A stretch of 64,000 nt of DNA from MPNP01 sp963668325 (GTDB taxonomy: Bacteria > Pseudomonadota > Alphaproteobacteria > Rhodobacterales > Rhodobacteraceae). The position numbers and the translations under genes were made by a program. The notes beneath the pieces were generated by a model. The model did no database searches and was not told the origin of the DNA. It was given only the letters and a program-made list of their open reading frames with translations. Location of the stretch: positions 62,001-126,000 of the forward strand of contig OY764222.1 in NCBI GenBank assembly GCA_963668325.1. The letters are read 5' to 3'. Shown piece by piece: positions 1-8,240 of this stretch. The stretch's first letter is position 1. Each line of letters opens with the position of its first letter.

Positions 1-114
1 AACCTCACAAATTCTGGACCTAAACTTTGAAGAAACTTGTATGGAGCAACTTCAAATTACCAGAGGTTTTCCCAAAATCACTTAAAACTTAATTTAAGGA
101 AAATATGTTCGAAT

Positions 115-1071
115 TCATCGCATGGTAATTTTAGGGCCGGCATAAACAATATAAATTTTTCCTGCTTTAATTGGCCAAGAAAAATGTAGTCGCATGGTCT
201 GGTGACTTATCTTGCCATGGTATGGACAAAAGAGAAATTCATGTGGATAATATGGGTGAGGGAAGGTCATTTTTTGTTTAAAATCTCTCTTCTCTGATTC
301 GGAAGAATCTGAAAACAAAATTTTACCCTTACCCTTTCCCCCTGTAAAATAATCATTGTATAACTTATGGCCCTCCTTGGTTCGGGTACCAAAATTGTCT
401 TGTTCTTTTACTAATCTGTTCAAAATATCAAGCAATTTCACAAAACTATTCGCACAAGTCTGACTGAAGGGAATACCATCCAATGGTTTAAAACTATCCT
501 GAGCAAATATCAGGGCTTTAAATCTCCTTTTTGAAACTGTAAATAGTTGCGACCAAGACCTAATTGGTGGTTCTTGACCCACCAATGCTGTTTCAAGTTT
601 TTCTTTACACCAATAGTTATTAATGTTTACATGATCCTGATCTTCGTATGTAACTTTCAGTGGCGAGTTACACCAGTCGGAGGGTAAAAGGCTAACCAAA
701 CTACAATTTTCACCATGAATATTTCTGAAACCAACCTCTCCAACGGATGTGTCGGTCACAATTTCTTCACAACATTCGAGATAATCTTTACCCCCGTGAC
801 TTCGTTTAATTTCACTTCCCCAAGTTTTGTATTTACCTATCCAAATCAGAAATGAACTAGCTTTGTCCCTAGAGAGATTACCTATTGCTTGTTGCATTAT
901 CATACTAGGAATTGGATATCTGTTACCTAACTCCCCGTTGTGATAGATTTCTTTCCCAAACCTATTATTTGCCAATTTACGCATTTCCATCAAGGTCGTA
1001 ATTGAGGCTTCAAATTCTCCAAGACTATTAAACTGCTTATGGATTGAAAGCTCATTGAACAATAGATCCAT
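115..1071 (-). CDS. Uncharacterised 318-residue protein, third gene of the DUF262/ATPase operon
   Basis: I do not recognise a named catalytic domain. The protein is soluble, with no signal peptide or membrane segment. The C-terminal 40 residues look the most conserved in style, with a C-P-Y-H-G-K element (Cys282, His285) followed by a beta-rich stretch ending in GPKITMR. Only one base separates its ATG from the stop codon of the ATPase gene, so it is almost certainly co-transcribed and translationally coupled. By position it is the downstream partner of a DUF262 protein and an AAA ATPase, so an effector, specificity or adaptor role in a defence complex is possible. That role is inference from context only. 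The reading frame is complete, ending with TGA at 115-117; nothing coding is seen in positions 1-114. Confidence 0.75.
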   Translation of the reverse strand: MDLLFNELSIHKQFNSLGEFEASITTLMEMRKLANNRFGKEIYHNGELGNRYPIPSMIMQQAIGNLSRDKASSFLIWIGKYKTWGSEIKRSHGGKDYLECCEEIVTDTSVGEVGFRNIHGENCSLVSLLPSDWCNSPLKVTYEDQDHVNINNYWCKEKLETALVGQEPPIRSWSQLFTVSKRRFKALIFAQDSFKPLDGIPFSQTCANSFVKLLDILNRLVKEQDNFGTRTKEGHKLYNDYFTGGKGKGKILFSDSSESEKRDFKQKMTFPHPYYPHEFLFCPYHGKISHQTMRLHFSWPIKAGKIYIVYAGPKITMR

Positions 1072-1072
1072 T

Positions 1073-2239
1073 TCAAGTCCAGCCAGCTAGGTCGTTTAAA
1101 TCCTTATCGAATTGATCAAAAAAACCATCTGGCCAACTGTCAAGATTTCCTTGGTCATCAATTAATGGGCTTTCCACCTGAGACTCTAATTCTTTAGCAT
1201 TAGACCTAGGTCTAAAAAAGTGTAAAGCTAAATCCTCACGAAGTAACTTTCTTGATTTCACTGCTCGCCTAATCCCATTCAAAATATGATCACTATGTGT
1301 TTCAATTATTACCTGTACTCCAGAAGAGGCTACTTGTGCTAAAAAAGTTCCTATTTCCCCTTGTGCTGCAGGATGTAAATGAACTTCTGGGTTTTCAATT
1401 AATAACAAATCTTCTTTTTTTGCCGACAAAGCAGCCACAACTATTGGAAATACTTGTGTCAACCCGAAACCCGTATTCAGTGGACGATGAAAATCAGTAT
1501 CCTGCGATAAACGGACACCAAGTGTTAAAGCGTTAGTCCGTTGTATGGGGTCTATTGCAAATAAACACCCTGGGAAAAAATTGTTCATCCTTGCTTCAAC
1601 CTGCCGAAACAATGTTGGTGGATTGCCAATTACAAGACTACCTTCAATAGTATTTTCACCATGTGTGTATAAAACACTTGCAGCAAATTCACCTCTTGGT
1701 CCAACAATGTGAGATAATTGGGGATCCAATTGGTATTGCTCACGCGGTCCCAATCGTTCTGCACTTAAATACGTAAGTCGACATAACCGATTAATTAAGC
1801 TACATGACGTATTTCTGATTTTTAGGTTCACATTACTTGGTATCAAATGCTGGAGTGAGACTGGATTTACTTTGTTCCAATCAGTGCCATTAATATCCCC
1901 ACAGGTTTTCTCAACCCCCATGAACAAATCTTTCCGACCACCTGTAAACTCCCATTGTAACCAATCGGAATTATTATCATAAAGGGTAGTCTTATAGGTT
2001 AGCCGACCTGTCAGTTGATCAACAATTTCAGCTACAGTACCAAGGTGAACAGAGGATCCATTTAACTTCAAGCGTAATGACCATTCATCTTCACGCATTG
2101 TCTGGTGTAACAAGGTCAAAGCTTGTATTACAGTTGATTTTCCAGAAGCATTACCCCCAGAAAGTACTGTCAAGGGTGCAAATGGTAGTTTTAGTTTTTC
2201 AAAACACTTGAAATACTCTAAATCTATGCCTGAGATCAT
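1073..2239 (-). CDS. AAA ATPase of the OLD/SMC-like, DUF3696 type
   Basis: This is a single-domain ABC/SMC-class ATPase. Walker A is GGNASGKST at about residues 28-36, preceded by the usual KCFEKLKLPFAPLTVLSG-type first strand. Walker B is LLLIENPE at about 278-285, followed by VHLHP and the switch histidine in ETHSDH at about 313-318. The C-terminal tail (D-D-Q-G-N-L-D-S-W-P-D-G-F-F-D-Q-F) matches what I remember of the DUF3696 tail. There is no TOPRIM domain, so it is not a full OLD nuclease. It would bind and hydrolyse ATP and probably regulates or loads its partners. It lies 25 bp downstream of the DUF262 gene and one base upstream of the 318-residue gene, in one minus-strand operon. Family assignment is from motif reading, not from a search. 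Confidence 0.85.
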   Translation of the reverse strand: MISGIDLEYFKCFEKLKLPFAPLTVLSGGNASGKSTVIQALTLLHQTMREDEWSLRLKLNGSSVHLGTVAEIVDQLTGRLTYKTTLYDNNSDWLQWEFTGGRKDLFMGVEKTCGDINGTDWNKVNPVSLQHLIPSNVNLKIRNTSCSLINRLCRLTYLSAERLGPREQYQLDPQLSHIVGPRGEFAASVLYTHGENTIEGSLVIGNPPTLFRQVEARMNNFFPGCLFAIDPIQRTNALTLGVRLSQDTDFHRPLNTGFGLTQVFPIVVAALSAKKEDLLLIENPEVHLHPAAQGEIGTFLAQVASSGVQVIIETHSDHILNGIRRAVKSRKLLREDLALHFFRPRSNAKELESQVESPLIDDQGNLDSWPDGFFDQFDKDLNDLAGWT

Positions 2240-2264
2240 GGTCCCAAGCTACTCACATAAATTT

Positions 2265-3353
2265 TCACCTAATAAAAACCTCTCTAAAAATCTTGTTTGC
2301 CAATGCAAACCGTGTTGTTACATTTTTTTTATCGTTCGTCGCGGATGTTATTGCTGTTTTGAAATCTTCTACTTCTAATAATTTATGGAAAGCCTCTCGA
2401 AGGCAATCTTTCTTTTGTTTTACAAAGTGCTCCTCATATTCAGAAAGCCCTATTGTCATAACATCCCAATAGGCGGCATTAATGACTGACCTTCTCTGGC
2501 CGTTTGTGTATTTCCTGAAGGCATGTTTATCAAATACTTGATAATTGTTATTTAAACTCCGGCGAAATTCACTTGAAAGGTTTGACAATTTAATTTGGTC
2601 GCACTTATTCATTAACTGTAAAACTTCAGCCAGAAAATCATCCATGTCCCCGTGGTATTCATCTAGACCCAATAATTTAAATGCACAAAACCTGTTAACA
2701 AACTCCCGGTCTCTCATTTTATTTGGGTTTAGACTTCCCCCAGTTGCAAGTTTAAATATTCCTGTACCAGCTTCAACTTTCAGGAATTTGGTTCCTTCTC
2801 CCATATACAAACAATTTCTCATTTGTTGTCGTGTTAGGGGAACACCACCGTTTACTCTTTCAAATATATCAAGGCGTGCTCTCTCTGGTACCTTGGAATC
2901 GATAATGTAAAAAATGAGGTTACAATCCTCAACTCGATTTTTTAATTTATTAGGTAGTTCAGAAAAATTTTTCTTATTGAGTTCTTCTCTATCCGGTAGT
3001 CTCAGTCGTAATTCGTCATTTAGGAACCTCTTGAATGTAGATAGCCTTTGCAAACCATCGACGACAACCATTTTCCCATCTTCATTTTCTGCCATATAAA
3101 AGACTGGTAAAGGAATCCGCATAATTACTGATTCAATTAGTTTACTTTGTTTGTTTGCATCCCAGATGAAGTCTCTTTGAAATTCTGGGTCCATAATATA
3201 ATTTGACTGGTTTATTCGTCTAATTACCTCATGTATTGTACGCGGAGAGTGGCGTATCAATAAATCGTCAATTGGGTAATCACCCCAAGACGAGGAATCT
3301 GTGTCCAAACCCTCTAGTTCTTCAACTTCTTGAGAATATGAGTCTAAATTCAT
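2265..3353 (-). CDS. DUF262 (GmrS/ParB-nuclease-like) domain protein
   Basis: The protein is a 362-residue DUF262 protein. The two family hallmarks are present: P-E-F-Q-R at residues 56-60 and D-G-L-Q-R-L-S-T at 99-106, the latter a variant of the common DGQQR motif. DUF262 proteins share a ParB/sulfiredoxin-like fold and include the GmrS half of the type IV restriction enzyme GmrSD. The C-terminal part is alpha-helical, and there is no DUF1524/HNH nuclease half in this chain. It is the first gene of a three-gene operon with a DUF3696-type ATPase and a protein of unknown function. A nucleotide-dependent nuclease or sensor role in phage or plasmid defence is inferred from family and context. 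The ATG at 3353 fits the start of the conserved region. Confidence 0.88.
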   Translation of the reverse strand: MNLDSYSQEVEELEGLDTDSSSWGDYPIDDLLIRHSPRTIHEVIRRINQSNYIMDPEFQRDFIWDANKQSKLIESVIMRIPLPVFYMAENEDGKMVVVDGLQRLSTFKRFLNDELRLRLPDREELNKKNFSELPNKLKNRVEDCNLIFYIIDSKVPERARLDIFERVNGGVPLTRQQMRNCLYMGEGTKFLKVEAGTGIFKLATGGSLNPNKMRDREFVNRFCAFKLLGLDEYHGDMDDFLAEVLQLMNKCDQIKLSNLSSEFRRSLNNNYQVFDKHAFRKYTNGQRRSVINAAYWDVMTIGLSEYEEHFVKQKKDCLREAFHKLLEVEDFKTAITSATNDKKNVTTRFALANKIFREVFIR

Positions 3354-3505
3354 TTCGGATAAATATTTGTAATTTTAGAATAAAATTATCTTGGTTCTGT
3401 CTTTATCAATAAATAGTAATCACAAGTATACTAAAATTAATCTTAACCTGCTCATTATCGAAAAAGTAAAGTCAGAATATTGTTAATTGTATCTTTTTGT
3501 TTAGA

Positions 3506-3530
3506 TTGTGATGGTAGTTAATCATCACAA
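3506..3530. promoter_or_regulatory. Inverted repeat in the 490-bp gap between the DUF262 operon and mqsRA
   Basis: The arms TTGTGATG and CATCACAA are perfect 8-bp complements with a 9-base spacer. The element sits about 150 bp upstream of the DUF262 gene, in the divergent intergenic region 3354-3843. It could be an operator for either transcription unit. Otherwise the gap is AT-rich, with no open reading frame of note. It also holds two copies of a CTGATTGRC motif 24 bp apart (3656 and 3680 area). Confidence 0.35.
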
Positions 3531-3827
3531 ACAAATTTATGTTAAATCATTTCTTGGGTTGAATGCACTTATTGTGGAATGAGGTTTGGTTCCCAATAAA
3601 TTTTCGAAACAATTCGCATTGCATTTAATATCATTTTGAGCAGTGAAAATGTCATCCTGATTGGCACTGGACTAGCACCCTGATTGACGCTCTATATTTA
3701 CAGTTCAACTATAAGAACAATAGTTGCTGAATTACAAACTAAGTTAACTGGATAGAATATAATACTTGGATTGTTTCTTAGAAACGAACTAACTTACAAA
3801 ATGAATATTTTTCCATCTTGTAAATAC

Positions 3828-3838
3828 ACCATAATGGT
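3828..3838. promoter_or_regulatory. Candidate MqsA operator just upstream of mqsR
   Basis: ACCATAATGGT has 5-bp palindromic arms (ACCAT/ATGGT) around one base and ends five bases before the mqsR ATG at 3844. MqsA antitoxins autoregulate by binding short ACC..GGT palindromes at their own promoter. That link is family knowledge; the site itself is only a sequence match and the footprint is untested. Confidence 0.35.
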
Positions 3839-3843
3839 ATATA

Positions 3844-4143
3844 ATGAATAAAAAAATAAAACCGACCTTTGACCTTGAGTCGATCCAGGAAGCGGTATCG
3901 AATATGGCGATGAAAATATCGGCCTTGAGTGGAGCAGCAGAAATGGGAATGACTCGTACAGACATGGAAACTGTAATATGTGGTCTAACCAACAAAGAAT
4001 TCTACAAGTCTATGACTTCATACGATAACCACAAGATCTGGATGGACGTTTATCACGGCCGTACAGACGAATTTGAAATCTATATCAAGTTCGCTAGGGA
4101 TGAGGATTCTAATTTTATTTGTACATCGTTCAAGGAAAAGTGA
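3844..4143 (+). CDS. mqsR: MqsR family mRNA interferase toxin
   Basis: The protein is 99 residues long, as is usual for MqsR. The core F-Y-K-S-M-T-S-Y-D-N-H-K-I-W-M-D-V-Y and the C-terminal S-F-K-E-K closely parallel the Escherichia coli toxin. MqsR is a RelE-fold, ribosome-independent endoribonuclease that cleaves mRNA, mostly at GCU, in the cytoplasm. The equivalents of active-site Lys56 (Lys55 here) and Tyr81 (Tyr80) are present, while the residue equivalent to Gln68 is Met67. The gene order is toxin first, antitoxin second, typical of this family. The stop codon lies two bases before the antitoxin ATG, so the two are coupled. Confidence 0.9.
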   Translation: MNKKIKPTFDLESIQEAVSNMAMKISALSGAAEMGMTRTDMETVICGLTNKEFYKSMTSYDNHKIWMDVYHGRTDEFEIYIKFARDEDSNFICTSFKEK

Positions 4144-4145
4144 CT

Positions 4146-4592
4146 ATGACTAAATCCCAGCAAGAACGCATTGACCCTGAAACTGGGCAAAAGTTAGTTC
4201 GCAGTGAGCGCTGGTTGACCATAAGTTATAAGGGTAAGCAAAAAAAAATTAAAATGCCTGGATGGTATTCACCCGATGATACTACTGGTAAAAGTGGGTT
4301 GCATGATTCTAAGGACATGCGGGTTTCCGATCGGGCACTAAATGAGATGAAAGCAAAAGTAAATGGTTTTTTTGGCCCTCATGAAATTCGCAAAATTCGA
4401 ACAAATAAACTTCGCCTGACTCAAAAAGATGCCGGGTTGATAATTGGTGGGGGCCCCAATGCCTTTCAAAAATATGAGACTGGAGACGTATTGATCAGTA
4501 GAGGAATCAACACTGCTCTTAAACTACTCGCAAATAATCCATCACGTCTAAATGAGATTCGTGATAACCAAAATCCCGTCCCACAGGAGTAA
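4146..4592 (+). CDS. mqsA: MqsA family antitoxin lacking the zinc-site cysteines
   Basis: The C-terminal half is a Cro/C1-type helix-turn-helix (residues about 75-145) with the MqsA signature L-R-L-T-Q-K-D-A-G, G-G-G-P-N-A-F-Q-K-Y-E and a closing L-N-E-I-R. The N-terminal half keeps the MqsA toxin-binding layout (I-S-Y-K-G-K, M-P-G-W-Y, D-M-R-V-S-D-R-A-L). In canonical MqsA two CxxC pairs bind zinc there. Here the positions read D-P-E-T and S-P-D-D, and the whole protein contains no cysteine. It should neutralise MqsR and repress the operon. The start at 4146 is chosen because it immediately follows the mqsR stop; an upstream in-frame start at 4119 would overlap the toxin. Confidence 0.88.
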   Translation: MTKSQQERIDPETGQKLVRSERWLTISYKGKQKKIKMPGWYSPDDTTGKSGLHDSKDMRVSDRALNEMKAKVNGFFGPHEIRKIRTNKLRLTQKDAGLIIGGGPNAFQKYETGDVLISRGINTALKLLANNPSRLNEIRDNQNPVPQE

Positions 4593-4739
4593 ACTCTTAA
4601 TTTTGTGATTATACCATGGGATTATCTAGTGATTATTTATTTAGACGGTATCTACTTTCAATCAGTGGAATCAAGCAAGACAGGTGTTTTCCTTTTCAAA
4701 AACAGAACCATGAAACTTTTAACAGCCTACCACAAGAAG

Positions 4740-5804
4740 TTACAATTGAACCACTTGACCTTCTCGGTTGGATTGTTCAGCAGCTGAAGAAAACTTCAGA
4801 ACCTCCCTTGCTTCCTGGGGAGTCAAAACTGGTTGACCTCCGTGAAGTAATTTGTGGATAAAATCTCTAGTAGAGAGGATAAAACTTTGTTCCCAGCCTG
4901 AGGGTATGTTTTTAAAATTGGTAAATTTATTGCCGTCATAAAGAATTACAGGTGGCGTATTACCCAATCGTCCATGACCTCCATTTACCCAGATGATTCC
5001 TTTCTCGCCAGTAATTTCAACCCGATCATCCTGGGCATAGTAAATGGTATCTATTTTAAGTTGAGGCGAATAAACGATTTCCAAGTTTCCCACTTTATTC
5101 CCCGGGAAAAGGAATGAAATTATGGCCGGGGCATCAAAAATGAACCCGTCCTCCCTTTGCACTTCCCTGATAAAGGAATGAACAGCTTCTGGGTTTCCCA
5201 TAAATGACCAGGCAATTGCAAACTTATGATGACCATCATCAAAAACCAAAGGTCCTCCACCAGACCTTTCCACCTTCTGCCTCCAGGCTTGGGCCCCTTT
5301 GGGAACCTCCCATTCGGTATCGCTATAGCCCGCTTGGCTTTTTATTCTGATTGAAATCGGTTCACCGATTGCACCTTGGGTAATTAACTCCCTTGCTTTA
5401 ATTATCGGAGGATAAAACAAGAAATTTTCAAAGACCTTGAACGGGCGGTCGTAATTTTCTACTGCCTTGACAAGTATATCTGCTTCCTCCAAGGTACTGC
5501 ACATGGGTTTCTGTAAGGACACAATCTTACCTGCTTCCATTGCCTTCAGGGATGCTTTGAGGTGAAAATCATGTGGAAGAAGTATTTCAACCAGATCAAT
5601 GTCTGGATCCTTGAAGAATTCTTCCATGTCATCAAATATTTTTACTTTGTCCAATCCCCAGTTGGAAGCTTTTTTCCGGGCCATGTCCATATTCAGGTCA
5701 CAAAGGCCTTTGATCTCAGTTGCAGAATTAGCCAAATATTCAAGGACATGCAGATCGGAAATCCTTCCTGTACCTAAAATTCCCACGCCAATTGGTAGTT
5801 TCAT
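4740..5804 (-). CDS. Gfo/Idh/MocA family NAD(P)-dependent oxidoreductase
   Basis: The N-terminal Rossmann fold begins V-G-I-L-G-T-G-R-I-S-D at about residues 7-17. The mid-chain signature S-L-Q-K-P-M-C-S-T follows, the equivalent of the EKP motif with Gln in place of Glu. The C-terminal alpha/beta substrate domain contains D-D-G-H-H-K-F at about 190. The 354-residue length is typical. Members oxidise sugars, inositols or related polyols at a secondary alcohol using NAD(P). It is divergent from the sugar ABC transporter at 6026, which suggests it processes the imported carbohydrate. The exact substrate cannot be read. The 147 bp between mqsA and this gene hold only overlapping non-coding frames. 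Confidence 0.88.
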   Translation of the reverse strand: MKLPIGVGILGTGRISDLHVLEYLANSATEIKGLCDLNMDMARKKASNWGLDKVKIFDDMEEFFKDPDIDLVEILLPHDFHLKASLKAMEAGKIVSLQKPMCSTLEEADILVKAVENYDRPFKVFENFLFYPPIIKARELITQGAIGEPISIRIKSQAGYSDTEWEVPKGAQAWRQKVERSGGGPLVFDDGHHKFAIAWSFMGNPEAVHSFIREVQREDGFIFDAPAIISFLFPGNKVGNLEIVYSPQLKIDTIYYAQDDRVEITGEKGIIWVNGGHGRLGNTPPVILYDGNKFTNFKNIPSGWEQSFILSTRDFIHKLLHGGQPVLTPQEAREVLKFSSAAEQSNREGQVVQL

Positions 5805-5902
5805 TATCCTTACCCTCTAACCTAATTCTGCAAATTCTATTCAATCAGTTCACATTCCTGAAATCGCTAATAAAGTACCAATTATTTTGGAAAATCTATA
5901 GA

Positions 5903-5932
5903 AATACAAACTTCCAGGAGGAGATTTGTATT
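5903..5932. promoter_or_regulatory. Inverted repeat between divergent oxidoreductase and sugar transporter operons
   Basis: AATACAAA and TTTGTATT are exact complements separated by 14 bases, roughly midway in the 221-bp divergent gap. A sugar-responsive regulator could bind here and control both directions, but no regulator gene is adjacent. The transporter gene downstream has a strong Shine-Dalgarno (AGGAGG at 6013-6018). Confidence 0.3.
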
Positions 5933-6025
5933 AGAAAAAAGTTTTTCTTTTGAGATTTGGCTTTTTCGTTGTAGTATTTTTCTCCCGTACTGGGGAAAGA
6001 CAGTTTCCAATTAGGAGGTTTACAA

Positions 6026-7294
6026 ATGACTCGTCTATTTTTGAATTTTTGCAAAATGGTCCTGATTTCCTGTTTAGGATTTTTTGGTTTGGCTACCGCC
6101 TCATTTTCCAATGAAGTAACAATTTCTCATTATTTTTCTGATGAATTCGGTAAGGAGAATATGGGGAAAGTTTTCAGCAGGTTTGAATCTGCCACTGGCT
6201 TTCAAATGAAGGAAAGCCCAGTAGGACATGAAGATTTTAAAACTGATATTCTGGTTCGTGGTGCTAGTGACAGCTTGCCAGATGTATTTAGCTATTGGGC
6301 CGGGGCCAGAGTCCAATTTGTGGTCGATTCAGGAGATCTGTCTCCTATAGACGACATGTGGGCCAGTAATGGCTTGGATGACGTTGTTGCAAAAGCTGTA
6401 GCAGACAGTGCAACACTCTACAATGGAAACAGGTATTTGATTCCCATGCAATATCACTATGCCGGGATGTTTTATAATAAGAAGGTTATGGCCGATGCAG
6501 GTGTAACCGACATGCCCACCGATTGGGAAGGATTCATTGCCCTATGTGAAAAACTAAAAGGTATGGGAATTGCCCCAATTGCCTTGGGTTCAAAATTCCG
6601 ATGGCCTGCCCAGTTCTGGTTTGATTACCTAATCCTGAACACTGCTGGTCCTGATGTTAGGGCTGCCGTAATGGATGGTTCTGCAGCTTATGACAGTGAT
6701 GAAGTCAAGGCTGCCGTAGGTATTTGGATGGATATGGTGAATAATGGTTATTTTACTGCCAATGCCAATGCCGACACCTGGACGGACGCTTCGGATAAAG
6801 TTGCCAATGGTGAAGCAGCAATGACTCTGATGGGTACTTGGATTACTGGATACTGGAATGGTAACGGTCTGACACCAGGTGAAGATTATGATTTCTTCCC
6901 CTTCCCGACGATAAATCCTGATGCACCCGTTTCAGTCGTAGGCCCCATTGATGGGTTGGTGGTTTCGGCCAACGTCCAGAACAAAGAAGGTGCTGAGGCC
7001 TTCCTTTCATTCTTTGTTTCTGATGTGAACAACCAGATTGAATGGACCAAGGCAGTTGGTGCCGTTTCGGCCAATGTTAATGTTGATCCCAGCGTATATA
7101 ACGACTTGATTCAAAGGGTTATTTCAACAGTTGCCGGAGCAAGCAATTTTGCTTTCAACTATGATTTGGCAACTCCACCACCAGTTGCCGAGGTAGGGTT
7201 ATCCATGTTCCAGGAACTAATGGAAAATCCGAATGATTATGAGGATATCCTGTCTCGTGCTCAGGATAGTGCTCAAAGCGCTTTTGCTCAATAG
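6026..7294 (+). CDS. Sugar ABC transporter substrate-binding protein (family 1)
   Basis: The protein is 422 residues. It has a Sec signal peptide of about 28 residues (basic MTRLFLNFCK, hydrophobic core, A-S-F-S-N-E junction), so it acts in the periplasm. The body matches the extracellular solute-binding protein family 1 (CUT1 class), with D-I-L-V-R-G-A-S-D-S-L-P-D-V-F near the N-terminus, M-Q-Y-H-Y-A-G-M-F-Y-N-K-K at about 140, and M-G-T-W-I-T-G at about 275. It captures a mono- or oligosaccharide and delivers it to the two permeases encoded next. AGGAGG lies eight bases upstream of the ATG. A strong hairpin follows the stop codon and probably gives this gene more transcript than the permease genes. 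Confidence 0.92.
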   Translation: MTRLFLNFCKMVLISCLGFFGLATASFSNEVTISHYFSDEFGKENMGKVFSRFESATGFQMKESPVGHEDFKTDILVRGASDSLPDVFSYWAGARVQFVVDSGDLSPIDDMWASNGLDDVVAKAVADSATLYNGNRYLIPMQYHYAGMFYNKKVMADAGVTDMPTDWEGFIALCEKLKGMGIAPIALGSKFRWPAQFWFDYLILNTAGPDVRAAVMDGSAAYDSDEVKAAVGIWMDMVNNGYFTANANADTWTDASDKVANGEAAMTLMGTWITGYWNGNGLTPGEDYDFFPFPTINPDAPVSVVGPIDGLVVSANVQNKEGAEAFLSFFVSDVNNQIEWTKAVGAVSANVNVDPSVYNDLIQRVISTVAGASNFAFNYDLATPPPVAEVGLSMFQELMENPNDYEDILSRAQDSAQSAFAQ

Positions 7295-7309
7295 TCACTA
7301 ACAATAAAC

Positions 7310-7345
7310 AACTCAGTTCCCGAATTCACTTCCGGGAACTGAGTT
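7310..7345 (+). terminator. Intercistronic hairpin after the substrate-binding protein gene
   Basis: AACTCAGTTCCCG and CGGGAACTGAGTT form a perfect 13-bp stem around a 10-base loop, 16 bases after the stop codon. There is no U-tract, so it is more likely an RNA-stability or attenuating hairpin than a full terminator. Such elements are common behind abundant binding-protein genes. Confidence 0.7.
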
Positions 7346-7358
7346 ACCAATTTGAAGG

Positions 7359-8240
7359 GTGGAAAAGTCTAGCTGGTTTTGGCGGGTTGTTTTCTTAGCA
7401 GCCCCAATTGTAGTTTTTACTTTGTTGGTTCTGTGGCCCCTATTCAGTTCGTTTTTTTACAGCTTTACCAATTGGAACGGGTTCAATCCGAATTACAAGT
7501 TTATCGGATTTGACAATTATGCCAAGATTTTTACCGACCGGCTTTTTCTAAATGCCATAATCAATACATTTATCTGGATGGTAGCGGCCATATTGCTCCC
7601 TACTCTCCTAGGTTTGGGTTTTGCCTTACTTATTGACAGTAAAGTCCCTGGTGGCAAGATTTTCAAATCTATCTTTTACCTTCCCATATGCTTATCCGCG
7701 GTCGTGGTTGGACAGATTTGGACTTGGATTTATCAACCTGATTGGGGCCTGCTCAATACCCTGATTAATTTTTTTCTTAGTGAAGAGATTAATTATCCAT
7801 GGTTGGCAAAACCCGATACTTCCCTTGGTTCGGTTATCGTGGCCTGGTCATGGCAACAAACCGGCTTATCCATGGTCATTTATCTAGCCGGATTAACTTC
7901 CATTCCCGAGGAGTTGCTGGAGGTTTGTGAAATTGAAGGTACCAACACCTGGCAAAAAATCCGTATGGTGCTGGTTCCTCTTTTAACCCCGGCCACTGTT
8001 GTAGTAATAGCCCTCAGCGTGATCAACTCCCTAAAGGGCTTTGACATTCTTTATATTATGACAGGTGGTGGACCCTTCCATAGCTCTGATACCCTGGCCA
8101 TGCACATGTATAATGAATCTTTCAAGAAATATCTGATGGGTTATGGAAGTGCCATTTCGGTAGTCCTGTTTTTGTTGGCCCTTATCATTATCCGGATCTA
8201 TTTCCGGGAATTGAAACGAATCGACGAAATCTATGGCTGA
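7359..8240 (+). CDS. Sugar ABC transporter permease, MalF type
   Basis: A 293-residue inner-membrane protein with about six hydrophobic segments, the first at residues 8-31. The MalF-family EAA loop appears as E-V-C-E-I-E-G-T-N-T-W-Q-K-I-R at about 190-205; it docks on the ATPase. It starts with GTG at 7359, with only a poor ribosome-binding site; no better start is available before the first membrane segment. It overlaps the next permease gene by 8 bases, which indicates translational coupling. Confidence 0.92.
   Translation: MEKSSWFWRVVFLAAPIVVFTLLVLWPLFSSFFYSFTNWNGFNPNYKFIGFDNYAKIFTDRLFLNAIINTFIWMVAAILLPTLLGLGFALLIDSKVPGGKIFKSIFYLPICLSAVVVGQIWTWIYQPDWGLLNTLINFFLSEEINYPWLAKPDTSLGSVIVAWSWQQTGLSMVIYLAGLTSIPEELLEVCEIEGTNTWQKIRMVLVPLLTPATVVVIALSVINSLKGFDILYIMTGGGPFHSSDTLAMHMYNESFKKYLMGYGSAISVVLFLLALIIIRIYFRELKRIDEIYG

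Noticed and set aside
4605..4861. Two short plus-strand frames after mqsA
   Set aside because: They overlap the 3' end of the oxidoreductase gene on the other strand and have no recognisable domain.
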